A DNA stretch of 59,853 bases from Mycobacterium yunnanensis (GCF_025823185.1 NZ_JACKVK010000012.1:1-59853), one strand, 5' to 3'; positions 40,748 to 49,507 are shown, counted from the first letter of the stretch. The notes: generated from the sequence alone by a model not told the origin. A program made the numbers and translations.

Positions 40748-40764
40748 GGTTGGATTTACCAACC
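40748..40764. promoter_or_regulatory. HxlR-type operator candidate GGTTGG-N5-CCAACC
   Basis: Six-base arms with a 5-bp spacer, in the divergent promoter of the HxlR gene and the LLM oxidoreductase. The size suits an HxlR dimer. Confidence 0.5.
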
Positions 40765-40779
40765 CAAAGGAGAGTGCGC

Positions 40780-40842
40780 ATGAGGTGTTCGAAAAGGTCG
40801 CCATCGCGGCGGGTCCCGTCTTGCGTCCGGGTCCGGACATGA
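40780..40842 (+). CDS. Possible 20-residue leader peptide ORF
   Basis: A short frame beginning ATG directly after a strong SD (AAAGGAGA, 7 nt before) encodes 20 residues with seven Arg/Lys and two Cys, then TGA. It lies 90 nt before the LLM oxidoreductase in the leader of that transcript. It may be a regulatory peptide or the eroded start of a lost gene, since a second overlapping frame (GTG at 40785) also reads protein-like for 28 residues. No homologue is recognised. Confidence 0.3.
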   Translation: MRCSKRSPSRRVPSCVRVRT

Positions 40843-40932
40843 GCCGCCCAGGTGTTGGCAATCTCACCTGAGCAAAGTCGTTGCCGTAAAACGACTTCAC
40901 GCAATACGCCGATCCTCTACGAAGGGACCACC

Positions 40933-41874
40933 ATGAAGTTCAGCATCTTCCTCCCGAGCGGTTTCACCCACGAATTCGCCGACATTCCCGAGCCCCGCGA
41001 GGCGTATGAAGGCCTGGTACGGATCGCCCGCGCCGCCGACGAGTCCGGCTTCGAAGCCCTGCTGATGCCCGACCACCTCACCGCCATGCAGCCCGCACAA
41101 CAGACGCAATTCGAGGCATGGTCAACGATCACCGGCCTCGCCGGAGTCACCACGCGGGTGCGACTCGGGTTGCTCGTCGCCTCGGTCGGCTACCGCAACC
41201 CCGCGTTGGCGGCCAAGATCGCCAGCACCGTCGACGTCATCTCCGGCGGACGCCTGATCTTTGGGCTCGGGGCCGGCTGGCACGAGCCGGACTACGTGCA
41301 GTACGGATTCGACTTCGGCAGCGCGAAGGAGCGCCTGCAGCGACTCGAGGAAGCCGCCCAGATCGTTCTCGGGTTGTGGACTCAGGACGAGGTGACCTTC
41401 GACGGAACGTTCTACCGAGTGGACGGGGCAATCAACCAGCCCAAGGGTATTCAGCAACCACACATTCCGCTGATGATCGCTGGGTCTGGCGAGAAGGTCA
41501 CCCTGCGCACGGTCGCGAAGTATGCCGACGCCAGCAACATGGCCGACGCACCCGAGGTCCTACGCCACAAGTACGACGTCCTCAAGCGGCATGCCGAGGT
41601 CGCCGGTCGCGACTACGACACCATCAAGCGAACAGTGATGGTCTTGGTTCACATTGCCGACACCGACGCCGAGGCGCTCGCGACCCTGCCGGCGGCTCCG
41701 CTGCCGATCTATCCCGGCGACGTCGCGTCGTACGGTCTGATCGGCTCGGCAGAGACCGTGGCCTCGCGGATCGGCGCCTTCGAGGCAGCCGGAGCCCAGG
41801 AACTAGTCCTGCACTTCGCCGACACCCCTACCGCCGAGCAGGTGACGCACTTCGCCGAGACTTTCGCCGCCTAA
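40933..41874 (+). CDS. LLM-class F420-dependent oxidoreductase
   Basis: A 313-residue luciferase-like TIM-barrel protein. It begins MKFSIFLPSGFTHEFADI, with TRVRLGLLVASVGYRNPALAAKIASTVDVISGGRLIFGLGAGWHEPDY (about 75-122), the pattern of actinobacterial F420-dependent LLM enzymes. It transfers hydride between F420 and an organic substrate. The start at 40933 has GAAGGGA upstream; extensions to 40852 are rejected. HxlR is divergent and likely regulates it. The thiolase gene begins 76 nt downstream. Confidence 0.9.
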   Translation: MKFSIFLPSGFTHEFADIPEPREAYEGLVRIARAADESGFEALLMPDHLTAMQPAQQTQFEAWSTITGLAGVTTRVRLGLLVASVGYRNPALAAKIASTVDVISGGRLIFGLGAGWHEPDYVQYGFDFGSAKERLQRLEEAAQIVLGLWTQDEVTFDGTFYRVDGAINQPKGIQQPHIPLMIAGSGEKVTLRTVAKYADASNMADAPEVLRHKYDVLKRHAEVAGRDYDTIKRTVMVLVHIADTDAEALATLPAAPLPIYPGDVASYGLIGSAETVASRIGAFEAAGAQELVLHFADTPTAEQVTHFAETFAA

Positions 41875-41890
41875 ATGTGGCAGCCGATCC

Positions 41891-41896
41891 TAGAAT
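41891..41896 (+). promoter_or_regulatory. -10 box (TAGAAT) upstream of leader peptide and thiolase
   Basis: TAGAAT is followed by 7 nt and the ATG at 41904, indicating a transcript that begins at a short leaderless ORF before the thiolase gene. Confidence 0.5.
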
Positions 41897-41903
41897 TTCG
41901 CCC

Positions 41904-41954
41904 ATGGCCCGTCCGGATCGATCTGGTCGGCTACCCAGGAGAGACCATCGATGA
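41904..41954 (+). CDS. Possible leaderless 16-residue Arg-rich leader peptide (thiolase uORF)
   Basis: The frame MARPDRSGRLPRRDHR has six Arg in 16 residues. It starts 7 nt after a TAGAAT -10 box and its stop overlaps the thiolase ATG as ATGA. The arrangement is that of translationally coupled leaderless uORFs known in mycobacteria. The thiolase also has its own SD (AGGAGAGA), so coupling would modulate rather than enable translation. It is too short for homology. Confidence 0.4.
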   Translation: MARPDRSGRLPRRDHR

Positions 41955-43189
41955 CAGATGCCTTCGTCCTTGGCGGGGTTCGCACCCCGTTCGCCCGCTA
42001 CGGCAGCTCGCTGTCGCACCTCCGCACCGACGATCTGCTGGGCATGACCATGAAGGGGGCGTGCGAACGCGTCGGGGTGCCGTTGGACCAGATCGAGGAC
42101 ATCGTCGCCGGCTGCGTCAACCCGGCCCACGAGGGCATGGGTGACGTCGCCCGCTGGGCGGCACTGGCGGCGGGATTCCCCGACAGTGTCGCCGGTGCGA
42201 CGATCAACCGGTTCTGTGGTTCGTCGGTGAGCGCGACGGCCAACATCAGCCACGCCATCAAGGCGGGCGATCTCGGCGTCGGGATTGCCTGTGGTGTCGA
42301 GTCGATGTCGCGGTCGGGTTGGGCGTTGATGAAGGGCGATGCGGCGTTCAGCCCGCGTGGCCCGGTGTTCATGCTCGACACCATGTGGGCCGGCGCGGGC
42401 GGTCCACCCAACCCGGCGCTGCTGGCCCGCAACGCCTACATCGCGATGATCGAGACGGCGCAGAACGTGGCCGACCGCTACGAGCTGTCTCGCGAGGAGA
42501 TCGACGCGTTCGCACTGCGATCGCAACGCAAGGCCAAGGCGGCTCGCGACTCTGGTCGGCTGGCCAAGGAGATCATGCCCGTGAGGATCCCGGGTACGAG
42601 GAAGACTCCCGAGCGACTCTTCGAGCACGACGAATTCATCCGAGACGACACCACGGCGGAGACGTTGGCGAAGTTGCCGGCCCAGCCGGGCACCACCCAG
42701 ATGACCGCCGCCAATTCCACACCGCTGACCGACGGTGCCAGCGCCATCGTGCTGGCCTCGGGAGAACGGGCCGCAGAACTTGGGGTCGAGCCATTGGCCC
42801 GGGTGGTTTCTTCCGCGGTATACGGAATCGACCCGCTGTTCATGGGACTGGCGCCGGCGTGGGCCATTCCGCTGGCCATAAAACGTGCCGGCCTCACGCC
42901 AGAGCAGATCGACGTCTGGGAAGTCCACGAGGCATTCAGCGCCCAGGCGCTGGGCGTGTTGCGTGAACTGCCACATCATTTGGACGGATTCGTCGTTCCC
43001 GACGACAAGCTGACACCGAACGGGGGAGCAGTCGCCATCGGTCATCCGTTCGGTGCCTCAGGCACCCGATACGTGCTGACGCTGGCCACCGAATTGCGCG
43101 AGCGCAACGTCCGTTACGGAGTGCTCGGCGTCTGCATCGGATCCGGGCAGGGCGTGGCACTCCTCCTGGAGAATCCCCGCGCAGCCTGA
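41951..43189 (+). CDS. Thiolase (acetyl-CoA acetyltransferase family)
   Basis: A 412-residue thiolase with a complete catalytic set: C89 in NRFCGSS, His of VHEAFSAQ, His of GHPFGASG and Cys of GVCIGSGQG near the C-terminus. It cleaves 3-ketoacyl-CoA or condenses two acyl-CoAs. It starts MTDAFVLGGVRTPFARYG, as expected. It follows the LLM gene but has its own -10 box and leader peptide. It could supply the missing thiolysis step for CoA pathways in the window, such as the LacI regulon at 9-17 kb, but nothing links them directly. Confidence 0.94.
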   Translation: MTDAFVLGGVRTPFARYGSSLSHLRTDDLLGMTMKGACERVGVPLDQIEDIVAGCVNPAHEGMGDVARWAALAAGFPDSVAGATINRFCGSSVSATANISHAIKAGDLGVGIACGVESMSRSGWALMKGDAAFSPRGPVFMLDTMWAGAGGPPNPALLARNAYIAMIETAQNVADRYELSREEIDAFALRSQRKAKAARDSGRLAKEIMPVRIPGTRKTPERLFEHDEFIRDDTTAETLAKLPAQPGTTQMTAANSTPLTDGASAIVLASGERAAELGVEPLARVVSSAVYGIDPLFMGLAPAWAIPLAIKRAGLTPEQIDVWEVHEAFSAQALGVLRELPHHLDGFVVPDDKLTPNGGAVAIGHPFGASGTRYVLTLATELRERNVRYGVLGVCIGSGQGVALLLENPRAA

Positions 43190-43216
43190 CCGGCGGTCGA
43201 CGCGAACCGTTTCCGA

Positions 43217-44224
43217 CTACGACACCTTTGAGGCGTGGTCAGGTCTCCTGGCCGCTGCGATGAATGCTTCGAGTTCGCCCGGGATGTCGGGCCCAGTAGG
43301 TTGGTAGATGATTTCGGTGATCCCTCGTACGGCGAGTTCGGCCACGCGGTCACCGATGTCGGTTGCGGTACCAGTCAGAGTGGTCTGTGGGATGGCCTGC
43401 CAGCTGCCTGCATCCCACGCCGTGGAGTCGGCGTCGTTGAGACCGACGAGGTGTTGGTCGTAAATCGCCAAGTGCCTTGACGCAGGCGGGTGTTCGTTGA
43501 TCGCGTCGAGCCAGACCCGCCCGGCGGGTAGGGCGACGACGTCGCCGCCAAATTCGTGAGTTGCGTGGTAGGCGAGGGCGTTACCGGGCCCTGCGGCCGC
43601 CCTCACGCGGTCGGAGTGAAGCGATTCGTCCCCGCGCAGCACGGTGCCGTGGACGCCGAGCGCGGCCCAGGCGAACCGTGGGGCAAATCCCGTCTCGCCG
43701 TTGACGGTGAAGAGGCCGTCGGCCAATTCTCTGGCGACGGCGAATCCCTTGGGTCCGAGGGCGGAGATCAACACGGGGACGGCGACGGGCCGGGGCGGGG
43801 CGAAGCCGGCCGGGTGCATCATCTGCATCTGCGCCCCGCCCCACTCGACGGTCTCTCCGGCGAGCAATTGGCGGAAGGTGCGGACGTATTCGCGCAGGAA
43901 CGCCCATGTACTGGGTGCGGCGCCCATCGCCCGTGCGCCGGCAAATCCCGTGCCGAAAGCCACGGCGATTCGCCCCGGTGCCAGTGCCGCGAGCGTTGCT
44001 GCGGCCGAGGCGTTGACCATGGGGTGGCGCAGGGTGGGGACGAGCGCGCCGGGACCGAGCCCGATCGTGGCGGTGCGTTGCGCGGCCAACGCGAGCATCA
44101 TCCAGACGTCGGGGCTTTGGTGTGGGGTGTCGAACAACCATGCCCGGTCATAACCCAGTTGCTCGGCAATGGCGATGTGATGGGGAGAGTCCAAAGACGT
44201 TGCGAATTGGACAGAGATCTCCAA
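43217..44224 (-). CDS. LLM-class oxidoreductase (5,10-methylene-H4MPT reductase-like)
   Basis: A 335-residue luciferase-like protein (EISVQFATSLDSPHHIAIAEQLGYDRAWLFDTPHQSPDVWMMLALAAQRTATIGLGPGALVPTLRHPMV in shortened form is typical of F420-dependent members). The start is TTG at 44224, preceded by GGAAG 7 nt upstream; no ATG or GTG fits. Upstream frame to 44452 lies in the SDR gene. It follows the SDR by 80 nt on the same strand and may share its promoter. The substrate is unknown. Confidence 0.85.
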   Translation of the reverse strand: MEISVQFATSLDSPHHIAIAEQLGYDRAWLFDTPHQSPDVWMMLALAAQRTATIGLGPGALVPTLRHPMVNASAAATLAALAPGRIAVAFGTGFAGARAMGAAPSTWAFLREYVRTFRQLLAGETVEWGGAQMQMMHPAGFAPPRPVAVPVLISALGPKGFAVARELADGLFTVNGETGFAPRFAWAALGVHGTVLRGDESLHSDRVRAAAGPGNALAYHATHEFGGDVVALPAGRVWLDAINEHPPASRHLAIYDQHLVGLNDADSTAWDAGSWQAIPQTTLTGTATDIGDRVAELAVRGITEIIYQPTGPDIPGELEAFIAAARRPDHASKVS

Positions 44225-44304
44225 GGATTGGCTTCCGGGTGGGCAGGGAGGTGGGAGCGGGATGGTGACGACGCCGTGTGCCGCCGTATCGGTTCGGCGT
44301 GACG

Positions 44305-45045
44305 TCAGGCGTTGGTGCCCCCGTCCACGGTGAGGCTTGCGCCGGTGATGTAGCCGGCTTCTGGTCCGGCGATGAATGAGACCAACGGGGCGATGTCGTC
44401 GACGTGGCCGTAGCGTTTGAGTGCGGTGGCCGCGAGTTGAGGTTCGGCCCACTGGTCGTCGGCTGGGTTGAGGTCGGTGTCGATGGGTCCAGGCTGAATG
44501 TTGTTGACGGTGATGCCGCGCGGTCCAACCTCGCGGGCCAAGCCCTGGGTGAACATCCTCACCGCGCCCTTGGTCGCGGAGTAGGCGACCAAGCCGGGAG
44601 TCATCATCCTCTCGCCGACGCAGGAGCCGATGGAGATGATGCGTCCGCCGTCGGGTAGATGCTTGAGCGCAGCTTGGGTGGTCACGAATAGGCCGCGGAC
44701 GTTGAGGTTCAGTACGTGGTCGAGTTCCTCGAGGGTGGTTTCCTCGAAGGGCTTCGGGATGGCGGTGCCGGCGTTGTTGACCAGGATGTCGAGCCGCCCG
44801 TAGAGGGTGACCACCTCCTCTACCGCAGACGACACGGCCGCGGCGTCGGTGGCGTCTGCCTGTAGTGCGACCGCGGTGCCACCGGCGGCTTCGATCGCAG
44901 ACACGACCCTGGCGGCGTCCTCGGCGCCCTTGGCGTAGGTGATGGCCACGATCGCGCCGTCGTGGGCGAGGCGCTTGGCAATGGCGGCACCGATGCCGCG
45001 AGATGCCCCCGTGACGAGGGCGACCTTGGAGGTCAGGTCAGACAT
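44305..45045 (-). CDS. SDR family oxidoreductase
   Basis: A 246-residue classical SDR: TGASRGIGAAIA near residue 13, NNAG near 88, catalytic Ser-Tyr-Lys in ISIGSC...YSATKGAV, and the C-terminal GASLTVDGG. The ATG at 45045 follows GACGAAAG; the extension to 45180 would enter the LysR promoter. It is divergent from a LysR gene with a GAAAGgtCTTTC dyad in between. Together with the LLM oxidoreductase downstream it forms a small redox operon. Confidence 0.92.
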   Translation of the reverse strand: MSDLTSKVALVTGASRGIGAAIAKRLAHDGAIVAITYAKGAEDAARVVSAIEAAGGTAVALQADATDAAAVSSAVEEVVTLYGRLDILVNNAGTAIPKPFEETTLEELDHVLNLNVRGLFVTTQAALKHLPDGGRIISIGSCVGERMMTPGLVAYSATKGAVRMFTQGLAREVGPRGITVNNIQPGPIDTDLNPADDQWAEPQLAATALKRYGHVDDIAPLVSFIAGPEAGYITGASLTVDGGTNA

Positions 45046-45141
45046 GAGGCTGCTTTCGTCGTGAGCCACCGGTGGACGCCGCACGATGTGCGACCGCAGT
45101 GAGCCGTCTGGGTATGACGCTATGCAGCCGTTAGTGTTCTG

Positions 45142-45153
45142 GAAAGGTCTTTC
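45142..45153. promoter_or_regulatory. LysR-type dyad GAAAG-GT-CTTTC
   Basis: A 12-bp palindrome between the SDR and LysR genes, 25 bp before the LysR start. Its position is suitable for autoregulation and control of the divergent SDR-LLM pair. Confidence 0.45.
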
Positions 45154-45166
45154 GAAGCTGAGGGCA

Positions 45167-45172
45167 TATCTT
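45167..45172 (+). promoter_or_regulatory. -10 box (TATCTT) of leaderless LysR gene
   Basis: TATCTT is followed by exactly 6 nt and the ATG at 45179. This supports 45179 over the in-frame ATG at 45086. Confidence 0.5.
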
Positions 45173-45178
45173 GGAAGC

Positions 45179-46078
45179 ATGGGATCGCTCGAGTTGCGTC
45201 ACCTCCGCTATTTCGTGGCCGTCGCGGAGACGGGAAGTCTCACCGAGGCGGCCGCGCGGCGACTGCACACGTCGCAGCCCTCGCTCAGCCGTCAGATCCG
45301 CGATCTGGAACACCAGGTGGGCGTGGATCTGCTGAGCCGCAGCGTGCGCGGTGTCGAGTTGACCGAGGCGGGGCGGGTCTTCTTGGCTCACGCGCGAGCA
45401 ATCGTGATGCAGGTCGAGGCGAGTGTCGAGGCGGCACGGCGAGCAGCGCAACCGATGCGGCGAACCTTCACCGTCGGCTTCCTGACAGGGCTGGAGCCGA
45501 CGTGGTTGCCGCAGGCGATGGAGGCCTTGCAGGATCGGTTGCCGAACATCCAAGTGGTGGTCTCCAGTGACTACTCACCGAACCTGGCTGACGCGCTCAC
45601 CCGGGGCCGGATGGACGTTGCCTTCATGAGAGCGGAACCCGCCTACCCCTTGGAATACGTCGTGGTGGAACGTGAACCGCTCATCGTGCTGATGCCGAGG
45701 GACCATCGCCTCGCCACCGTCGACGCCGTGTCGCCGCGGGAACTGATCGGGGAGACCTTCATCGGCGGATCGAACAAGGCCGGCGTCCTGCAAGCGGTCA
45801 CCGAGGACTATCTGCGGCGCCGTGGCATCGACGCCGCGGTGGATCACGGCGTGGACAACATGGCGATGGCCATGTCGTTGGTTGCCTCCACCCGGGGGTT
45901 GGCGTTGATGCCCGCCTACGCGCTGGGGTTGCTTCCGCAGTCGGTGGTCAGTCGCCCGCTCGAGGGCCCAACGCCGACGATCGAGGTGGTGATGGGCTAC
46001 TCGAGGGCCAACACCTCGCCGGTACTCAAGCTGTTCCTGCGACGGTTGAGCGCGGTCGAACCGAGCAACTCCGGCTGA
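45179..46078 (+). CDS. LysR-family transcriptional regulator
   Basis: A 299-residue LysR regulator: HTH at about 3-62 (LELRHLRYFVAVAETGSLTEAAARRLHTSQPSLSRQIRDLE), effector domain at about 90-295. It resembles the group of regulators of aromatic and acid catabolism (HcaR/BenM-like spacing), but the effector is not predictable. It is divergent from the SDR-LLM pair and probably controls it. Confidence 0.93.
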   Translation: MGSLELRHLRYFVAVAETGSLTEAAARRLHTSQPSLSRQIRDLEHQVGVDLLSRSVRGVELTEAGRVFLAHARAIVMQVEASVEAARRAAQPMRRTFTVGFLTGLEPTWLPQAMEALQDRLPNIQVVVSSDYSPNLADALTRGRMDVAFMRAEPAYPLEYVVVEREPLIVLMPRDHRLATVDAVSPRELIGETFIGGSNKAGVLQAVTEDYLRRRGIDAAVDHGVDNMAMAMSLVASTRGLALMPAYALGLLPQSVVSRPLEGPTPTIEVVMGYSRANTSPVLKLFLRRLSAVEPSNSG

Positions 46079-46163
46079 CGCGGGTAAGAGTGCCAAGCGG
46101 GTACTCGGCGCCCGTGGAATTGGCGGGCAGGCGCCACCTTTCGTCACTCTCGAGCGGAGCTGG

Positions 46164-47324
46164 TCACGCCCACGCGTGCGCGTAGTCCCGGGTCAGCCAG
46201 GTCCCCTCGCACGGATTGCCGACCGAGACGTGCGCGCGCCGACGGGCGGGCTCGAAGATCACCCCGACGGCCGTGGTCCACTGATCCAGCGCGTGCATCC
46301 CGCGATCCGGATGGCAGCAGATTCCCGCCGGGCTGCCGGCGTGGTCGGCGAGGATGCGTTTCCACCCCTCGACTCCGGCGTGCGGCGTTTCGCGGGCCAG
46401 CCTGCGCACCCGTTGCAGCCGAAACAAGGAGTCTGCCATCAGCATGGCGCCGGCATCCTCGACGGTGCCCGCAGGTGCCTGGGAGAAGTGGTTGGCGTGC
46501 AACAGGAGTCCGTCGTCGTCGGGCACACCCCAGACGACCTCGGCGTAGCCTCCCGGCCGCGTCTCTGCGTTGGCCACCAGACCTTCTCCGGTGCCGAACA
46601 GGTAATTGGCCGAGGAGGACCGCCGGCTCGCCTGCAGCAGGGTCGCAGCCTCGGCGGCGGTCCGGCAGTCGAGTAGCGCGCGGAGCATGACGTGATAAGG
46701 CACCCCGGGTTGGCCCGCATCGGCCGAGCAAACCAGGGCGTTGGTCGCCAATGCGAGGCCGCTGGAGTTCATCCCGAACTTGGCCAAAAGCCCGGCCTCG
46801 ACGACCGTCATGAATGACGGACCTTCGTCGGGTTCGGCCTCGACGAGCACGATGGTGTCGGCGGAGAACGTCAGCCAGTCCCAGGTTTGGCCGATGAGCT
46901 GTTCACCGTCGACGGTCCGCGCGGCGAAGGACGTGCACTCGAGGATTGGAGGCAGGTGCGCGCCGGCACCCCGAACCTTCGCCGCGAATAGGATCTCGGT
47001 GCGCAGGTTCATCGCCAGCACGTCGGCGAAGTCGAGACCGGCACCCTCCGCGATTCCGGCCATTTCCTCGACGGATGCGGGATGGAATCGCCTGATGGGG
47101 TCGACGAAGGCCTCGGCCTCTTCGCGGGCGCGGTCCCAATCCCATCTCGCGAAGTGGGCGTAGACCTCGGCGTAGGCGTCGCGGGTCCGCCGCACTCGGT
47201 CGGCGACTTGTTCGCCGTACTGGGCGCCGCGTTCGCGGGCGGTGCCGCCGAGCGTGACGATCGGCAGTCGGGGATCGGTCGTGATCAGAAGACCTCCGTC
47301 GACGGCGGTTTGGGTTGTGGCCAT
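46164..47324 (-). CDS. C45 family acyltransferase/peptidase (penicillin acyltransferase-like)
   Basis: A 386-residue Ntn-hydrolase of the C45 type. Self-cleavage should occur before C130 in LPPILECTSFAA, making Cys the N-terminal nucleophile of the beta chain. Other family features are GQTWDW (about 145), NALVCSADAGQPGVPYHVMLRALLDC and AGICCHPD. Fungal relatives exchange acyl side chains of isopenicillin N; bacterial members hydrolyse or transfer acyl groups on small amides or amino acids. No signal peptide is present, so it acts in the cytoplasm. It stands alone, with LysR convergent and no obvious partner. Confidence 0.88.
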   Translation of the reverse strand: MATTQTAVDGGLLITTDPRLPIVTLGGTARERGAQYGEQVADRVRRTRDAYAEVYAHFARWDWDRAREEAEAFVDPIRRFHPASVEEMAGIAEGAGLDFADVLAMNLRTEILFAAKVRGAGAHLPPILECTSFAARTVDGEQLIGQTWDWLTFSADTIVLVEAEPDEGPSFMTVVEAGLLAKFGMNSSGLALATNALVCSADAGQPGVPYHVMLRALLDCRTAAEAATLLQASRRSSSANYLFGTGEGLVANAETRPGGYAEVVWGVPDDDGLLLHANHFSQAPAGTVEDAGAMLMADSLFRLQRVRRLARETPHAGVEGWKRILADHAGSPAGICCHPDRGMHALDQWTTAVGVIFEPARRRAHVSVGNPCEGTWLTRDYAHAWA

Positions 47325-47631
47325 GCGCGAGGCCGCTTATCCCGCGATGAACAGGCACTTAGCAGCGACCTCGTCGGCGCGACCAACCCTACTCAGAATT
47401 CCTGGCGGCGCCTCGGGACGTCGAAGCGTCGACCGCCAACGGGGGAGCGGTGGCGGTTTACGGGGACGGCCCACCGGGTTCCGCCTGTAAATCTGGGCAA
47501 TAGTGAGATCCTGCTAACAACTGCGTACTTTTGCTAGCGCCAGCGGGAACACCTTCCTCAGGCCCGGACTCAACCGCGACACCGCAAGGGCCCAAGAAGG
47601 ATTCTGCGGTGTTCACCACGGAAGGATTGGC
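47325..47631. other. Intergenic region before small coiled-coil protein gene
   Basis: About 307 bases between divergent genes. It is less GC-rich near 47500-47535 (for example the tract AACAACTGCGTACTTTTGCTAG), consistent with a promoter for the small protein at 47632. No open frame here looks coding and I see no repeats. Confidence 0.5.
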
Positions 47632-47874
47632 ATGGCGGACAACACCAGCGGACCCATCGCGGCTCTACGAGCCCTCATCGACGGCAGCGTGGGCCTCACC
47701 AAGCAGGTCATCGGAATCTTGATTGGCAACGACCGTCTGCAGGAGCAGGGCAAGGCTCAGGTCGACAAGGCCGAGGCCGAGAAGGACGTCGCCAAGAAGG
47801 AAGCGGAGGCCGAGAAGGCCCGCGCGGAAGCCAAGACCCAAGAAGCGCGTCAGAAGGCTGCAGAGAAGTCCTAA
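47632..47874 (+). CDS. Small Ala/Lys/Glu-rich coiled-coil protein (CsbD-like half)
   Basis: An 80-residue protein. A short hydrophobic amphipathic N-terminal helix (IAALRALIDGSVGLTKQVIGILIG) is followed by GNDRLQEQGKAQ, which resembles the CsbD stress-protein repeat, then a long charged helix (KAEAEKDVAKKEAEAEKARAEAKTQEARQKAAEK). GGAAGGA lies 4 nt before the ATG. Similar small mycobacterial proteins are abundant stress or surface proteins. It is followed by a clear terminator hairpin, so it is a single-gene unit. Confidence 0.75.
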   Translation: MADNTSGPIAALRALIDGSVGLTKQVIGILIGNDRLQEQGKAQVDKAEAEKDVAKKEAEAEKARAEAKTQEARQKAAEKS

Positions 47875-47889
47875 GACCCGCTGGACAGG

Positions 47890-47921
47890 TGCACGGCCGG
47901 CCGCTTGCGACTGGCCGTGCA
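47890..47921 (+). terminator. Hairpin terminator after the small coiled-coil gene
   Basis: TGCACGGCC (47890-47898) and GGCCGTGCA (47913-47921) form a perfect 9-bp stem with a 14-nt loop, 16 nt after the stop codon. There is no strong U tract, as is common for mycobacterial terminators. Confidence 0.65.
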
Positions 47922-48077
47922 TTTGCATGGGTCACGGCCGCGCCGGGAATTTGAGAACTTGGTAGATCCGGCGACTACGGCTAGGGCCCAGTCTCCGGCG
48001 CATGGCAACGATGTTCGTGGCCGCCCCGCGGTGTCAAGTCACCGCGCGTCAAATGATCTTGTAAAGGGCGGTAACCG

Positions 48078-49400
48078 GTGTCGGGTTCCGTCTTCCAGCA
48101 GTTTGTCGTTACAGCAGCTAGTCTGGCAAACGTGATGCCCGCTCGCGACGATGGTGGTGTGTCGCTGGAGGCCGCGGCCGGGGGCGTGGGCTTGTTTTCG
48201 CTGCTGCAACCCATCGTGGCGTTGCCGGATGCGGAGGTCGTCGGATACGAGGCGTTGGCGCGTTGGCCGTCTCCGGGAGTGGACCCCGCCGCCGTGTTCG
48301 CCCACGCTGCGCGCACAGGTCGGTTGGACACCCTCGACCGGTCGTGCATCGGGGCGGCGATCGAATCGGGGGTGAGGGCAGGCGTCCCCAATGGGGCGAT
48401 GCTCGCGGTGAACTGCGAACCCAACAGCGTCTACAGCGGGCGTGACGACGACGCCCTCCTCGATCGCGCTGCCGACGCGTTCGCGATCGTGTTCGAACTC
48501 ACCGAACGATCCCTGCTTCAACAGCCAGCGGCGTTGTTGGCCAAGGCTGCTGCGATCCGCGACGACGGGTTCGTCGTCGCATTGGACGACGTCGGCGCCA
48601 ATGCCGAATCGCTTGCGCTGCTCGACGTCTTGGCCCCCGAGATCGTGAAATTGGATTGGCAGCTGATCCAGCGGCATACCCGCCGGCACCAATCCCAGAC
48701 CCTGGCGGCAATTCTCGCTTACCACGAACGGACCGGCGCGGTGATCCTCGCCGAGGGCATCGAGACCGTCGAACATCTCGAACGGGCGATGGCAGTGGGC
48801 GCAACGCTGGGCCAAGGCTATCTGTACGGTCACCCCCATTCACCGACCCCGGCGGAGGTCGCGGCGATCCGACCTCGACCAATGCCGTTGTCAGGACACC
48901 ACTTTGGGTGGCCGACACCCGCCGAGTCACCACGCTCACCCTTCGACCTGCTGAGTACCGACTGGACCCGCACCGTGCGCACCGCACGGAAGGAAGTCCT
49001 CACCGCATTCTCTCGCCACATCGAGCGGCAAGCCGCAGACATCGTGGATCCCGCCATGATCCTCACGGCGCTGCAACACGGGCACAACCTCACCCCTGCC
49101 ACCCGCCACCGCTATGAACGACTCGCCGTGACCGCGCCGCTGGTAGCCATCCTCGGCCATGACGTCGGACCACGACCGGCCCCAGGTGTTCGAGGCGTCG
49201 ACCTTGATTCCGCTGATCCGTTGTGTCTGGAATGGACGGTGGTCACCCTGGGCCCGCGTACCGCCTCGGCGCTGATCGCCCGCGAGCACGACCCGGGCGC
49301 CGATCCACGTGACGACGACCGGCTCTTCGACTTCGTCCTCACCTACGACCGAACCCTGGTGGCCGCGGTCACCCGGCTCCTACTGGCCCGCATCCACTGA
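48078..49400 (+). CDS. EAL-DICT protein (c-di-GMP phosphodiesterase-like)
   Basis: A 440-residue protein. The EAL domain (about 38-270) keeps the key residues: EAL in GYEALARWP, Asn of VNCEPNS, Glu of FELTER, the Asp pair of LDDVGAN, Lys of IVKLDW, Glu of AEGIETV and Gln of GQGYLYG. The loop after DD differs from the usual DDFGTG. The C-terminal 150 residues (about 285-440) resemble a DICT sensory domain. Expected activity is hydrolysis of cyclic di-GMP, tuned by the DICT domain. The GTG start follows AAAGGGCGG; an ATG at 48135 is an alternative. Confidence 0.88.
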   Translation: MSGSVFQQFVVTAASLANVMPARDDGGVSLEAAAGGVGLFSLLQPIVALPDAEVVGYEALARWPSPGVDPAAVFAHAARTGRLDTLDRSCIGAAIESGVRAGVPNGAMLAVNCEPNSVYSGRDDDALLDRAADAFAIVFELTERSLLQQPAALLAKAAAIRDDGFVVALDDVGANAESLALLDVLAPEIVKLDWQLIQRHTRRHQSQTLAAILAYHERTGAVILAEGIETVEHLERAMAVGATLGQGYLYGHPHSPTPAEVAAIRPRPMPLSGHHFGWPTPAESPRSPFDLLSTDWTRTVRTARKEVLTAFSRHIERQAADIVDPAMILTALQHGHNLTPATRHRYERLAVTAPLVAILGHDVGPRPAPGVRGVDLDSADPLCLEWTVVTLGPRTASALIAREHDPGADPRDDDRLFDFVLTYDRTLVAAVTRLLLARIH

Positions 49401-49507
49401 CATCGTGGTGGTCTTCTTCTCGCTGTGTCGTCAGTCGAGCGGGTGACGTGGGGGGTTGATCCGTCGACGGTGTGTGTAGGTGAGGACTCGTCGAGGAAGG
49501 GAGGCTG

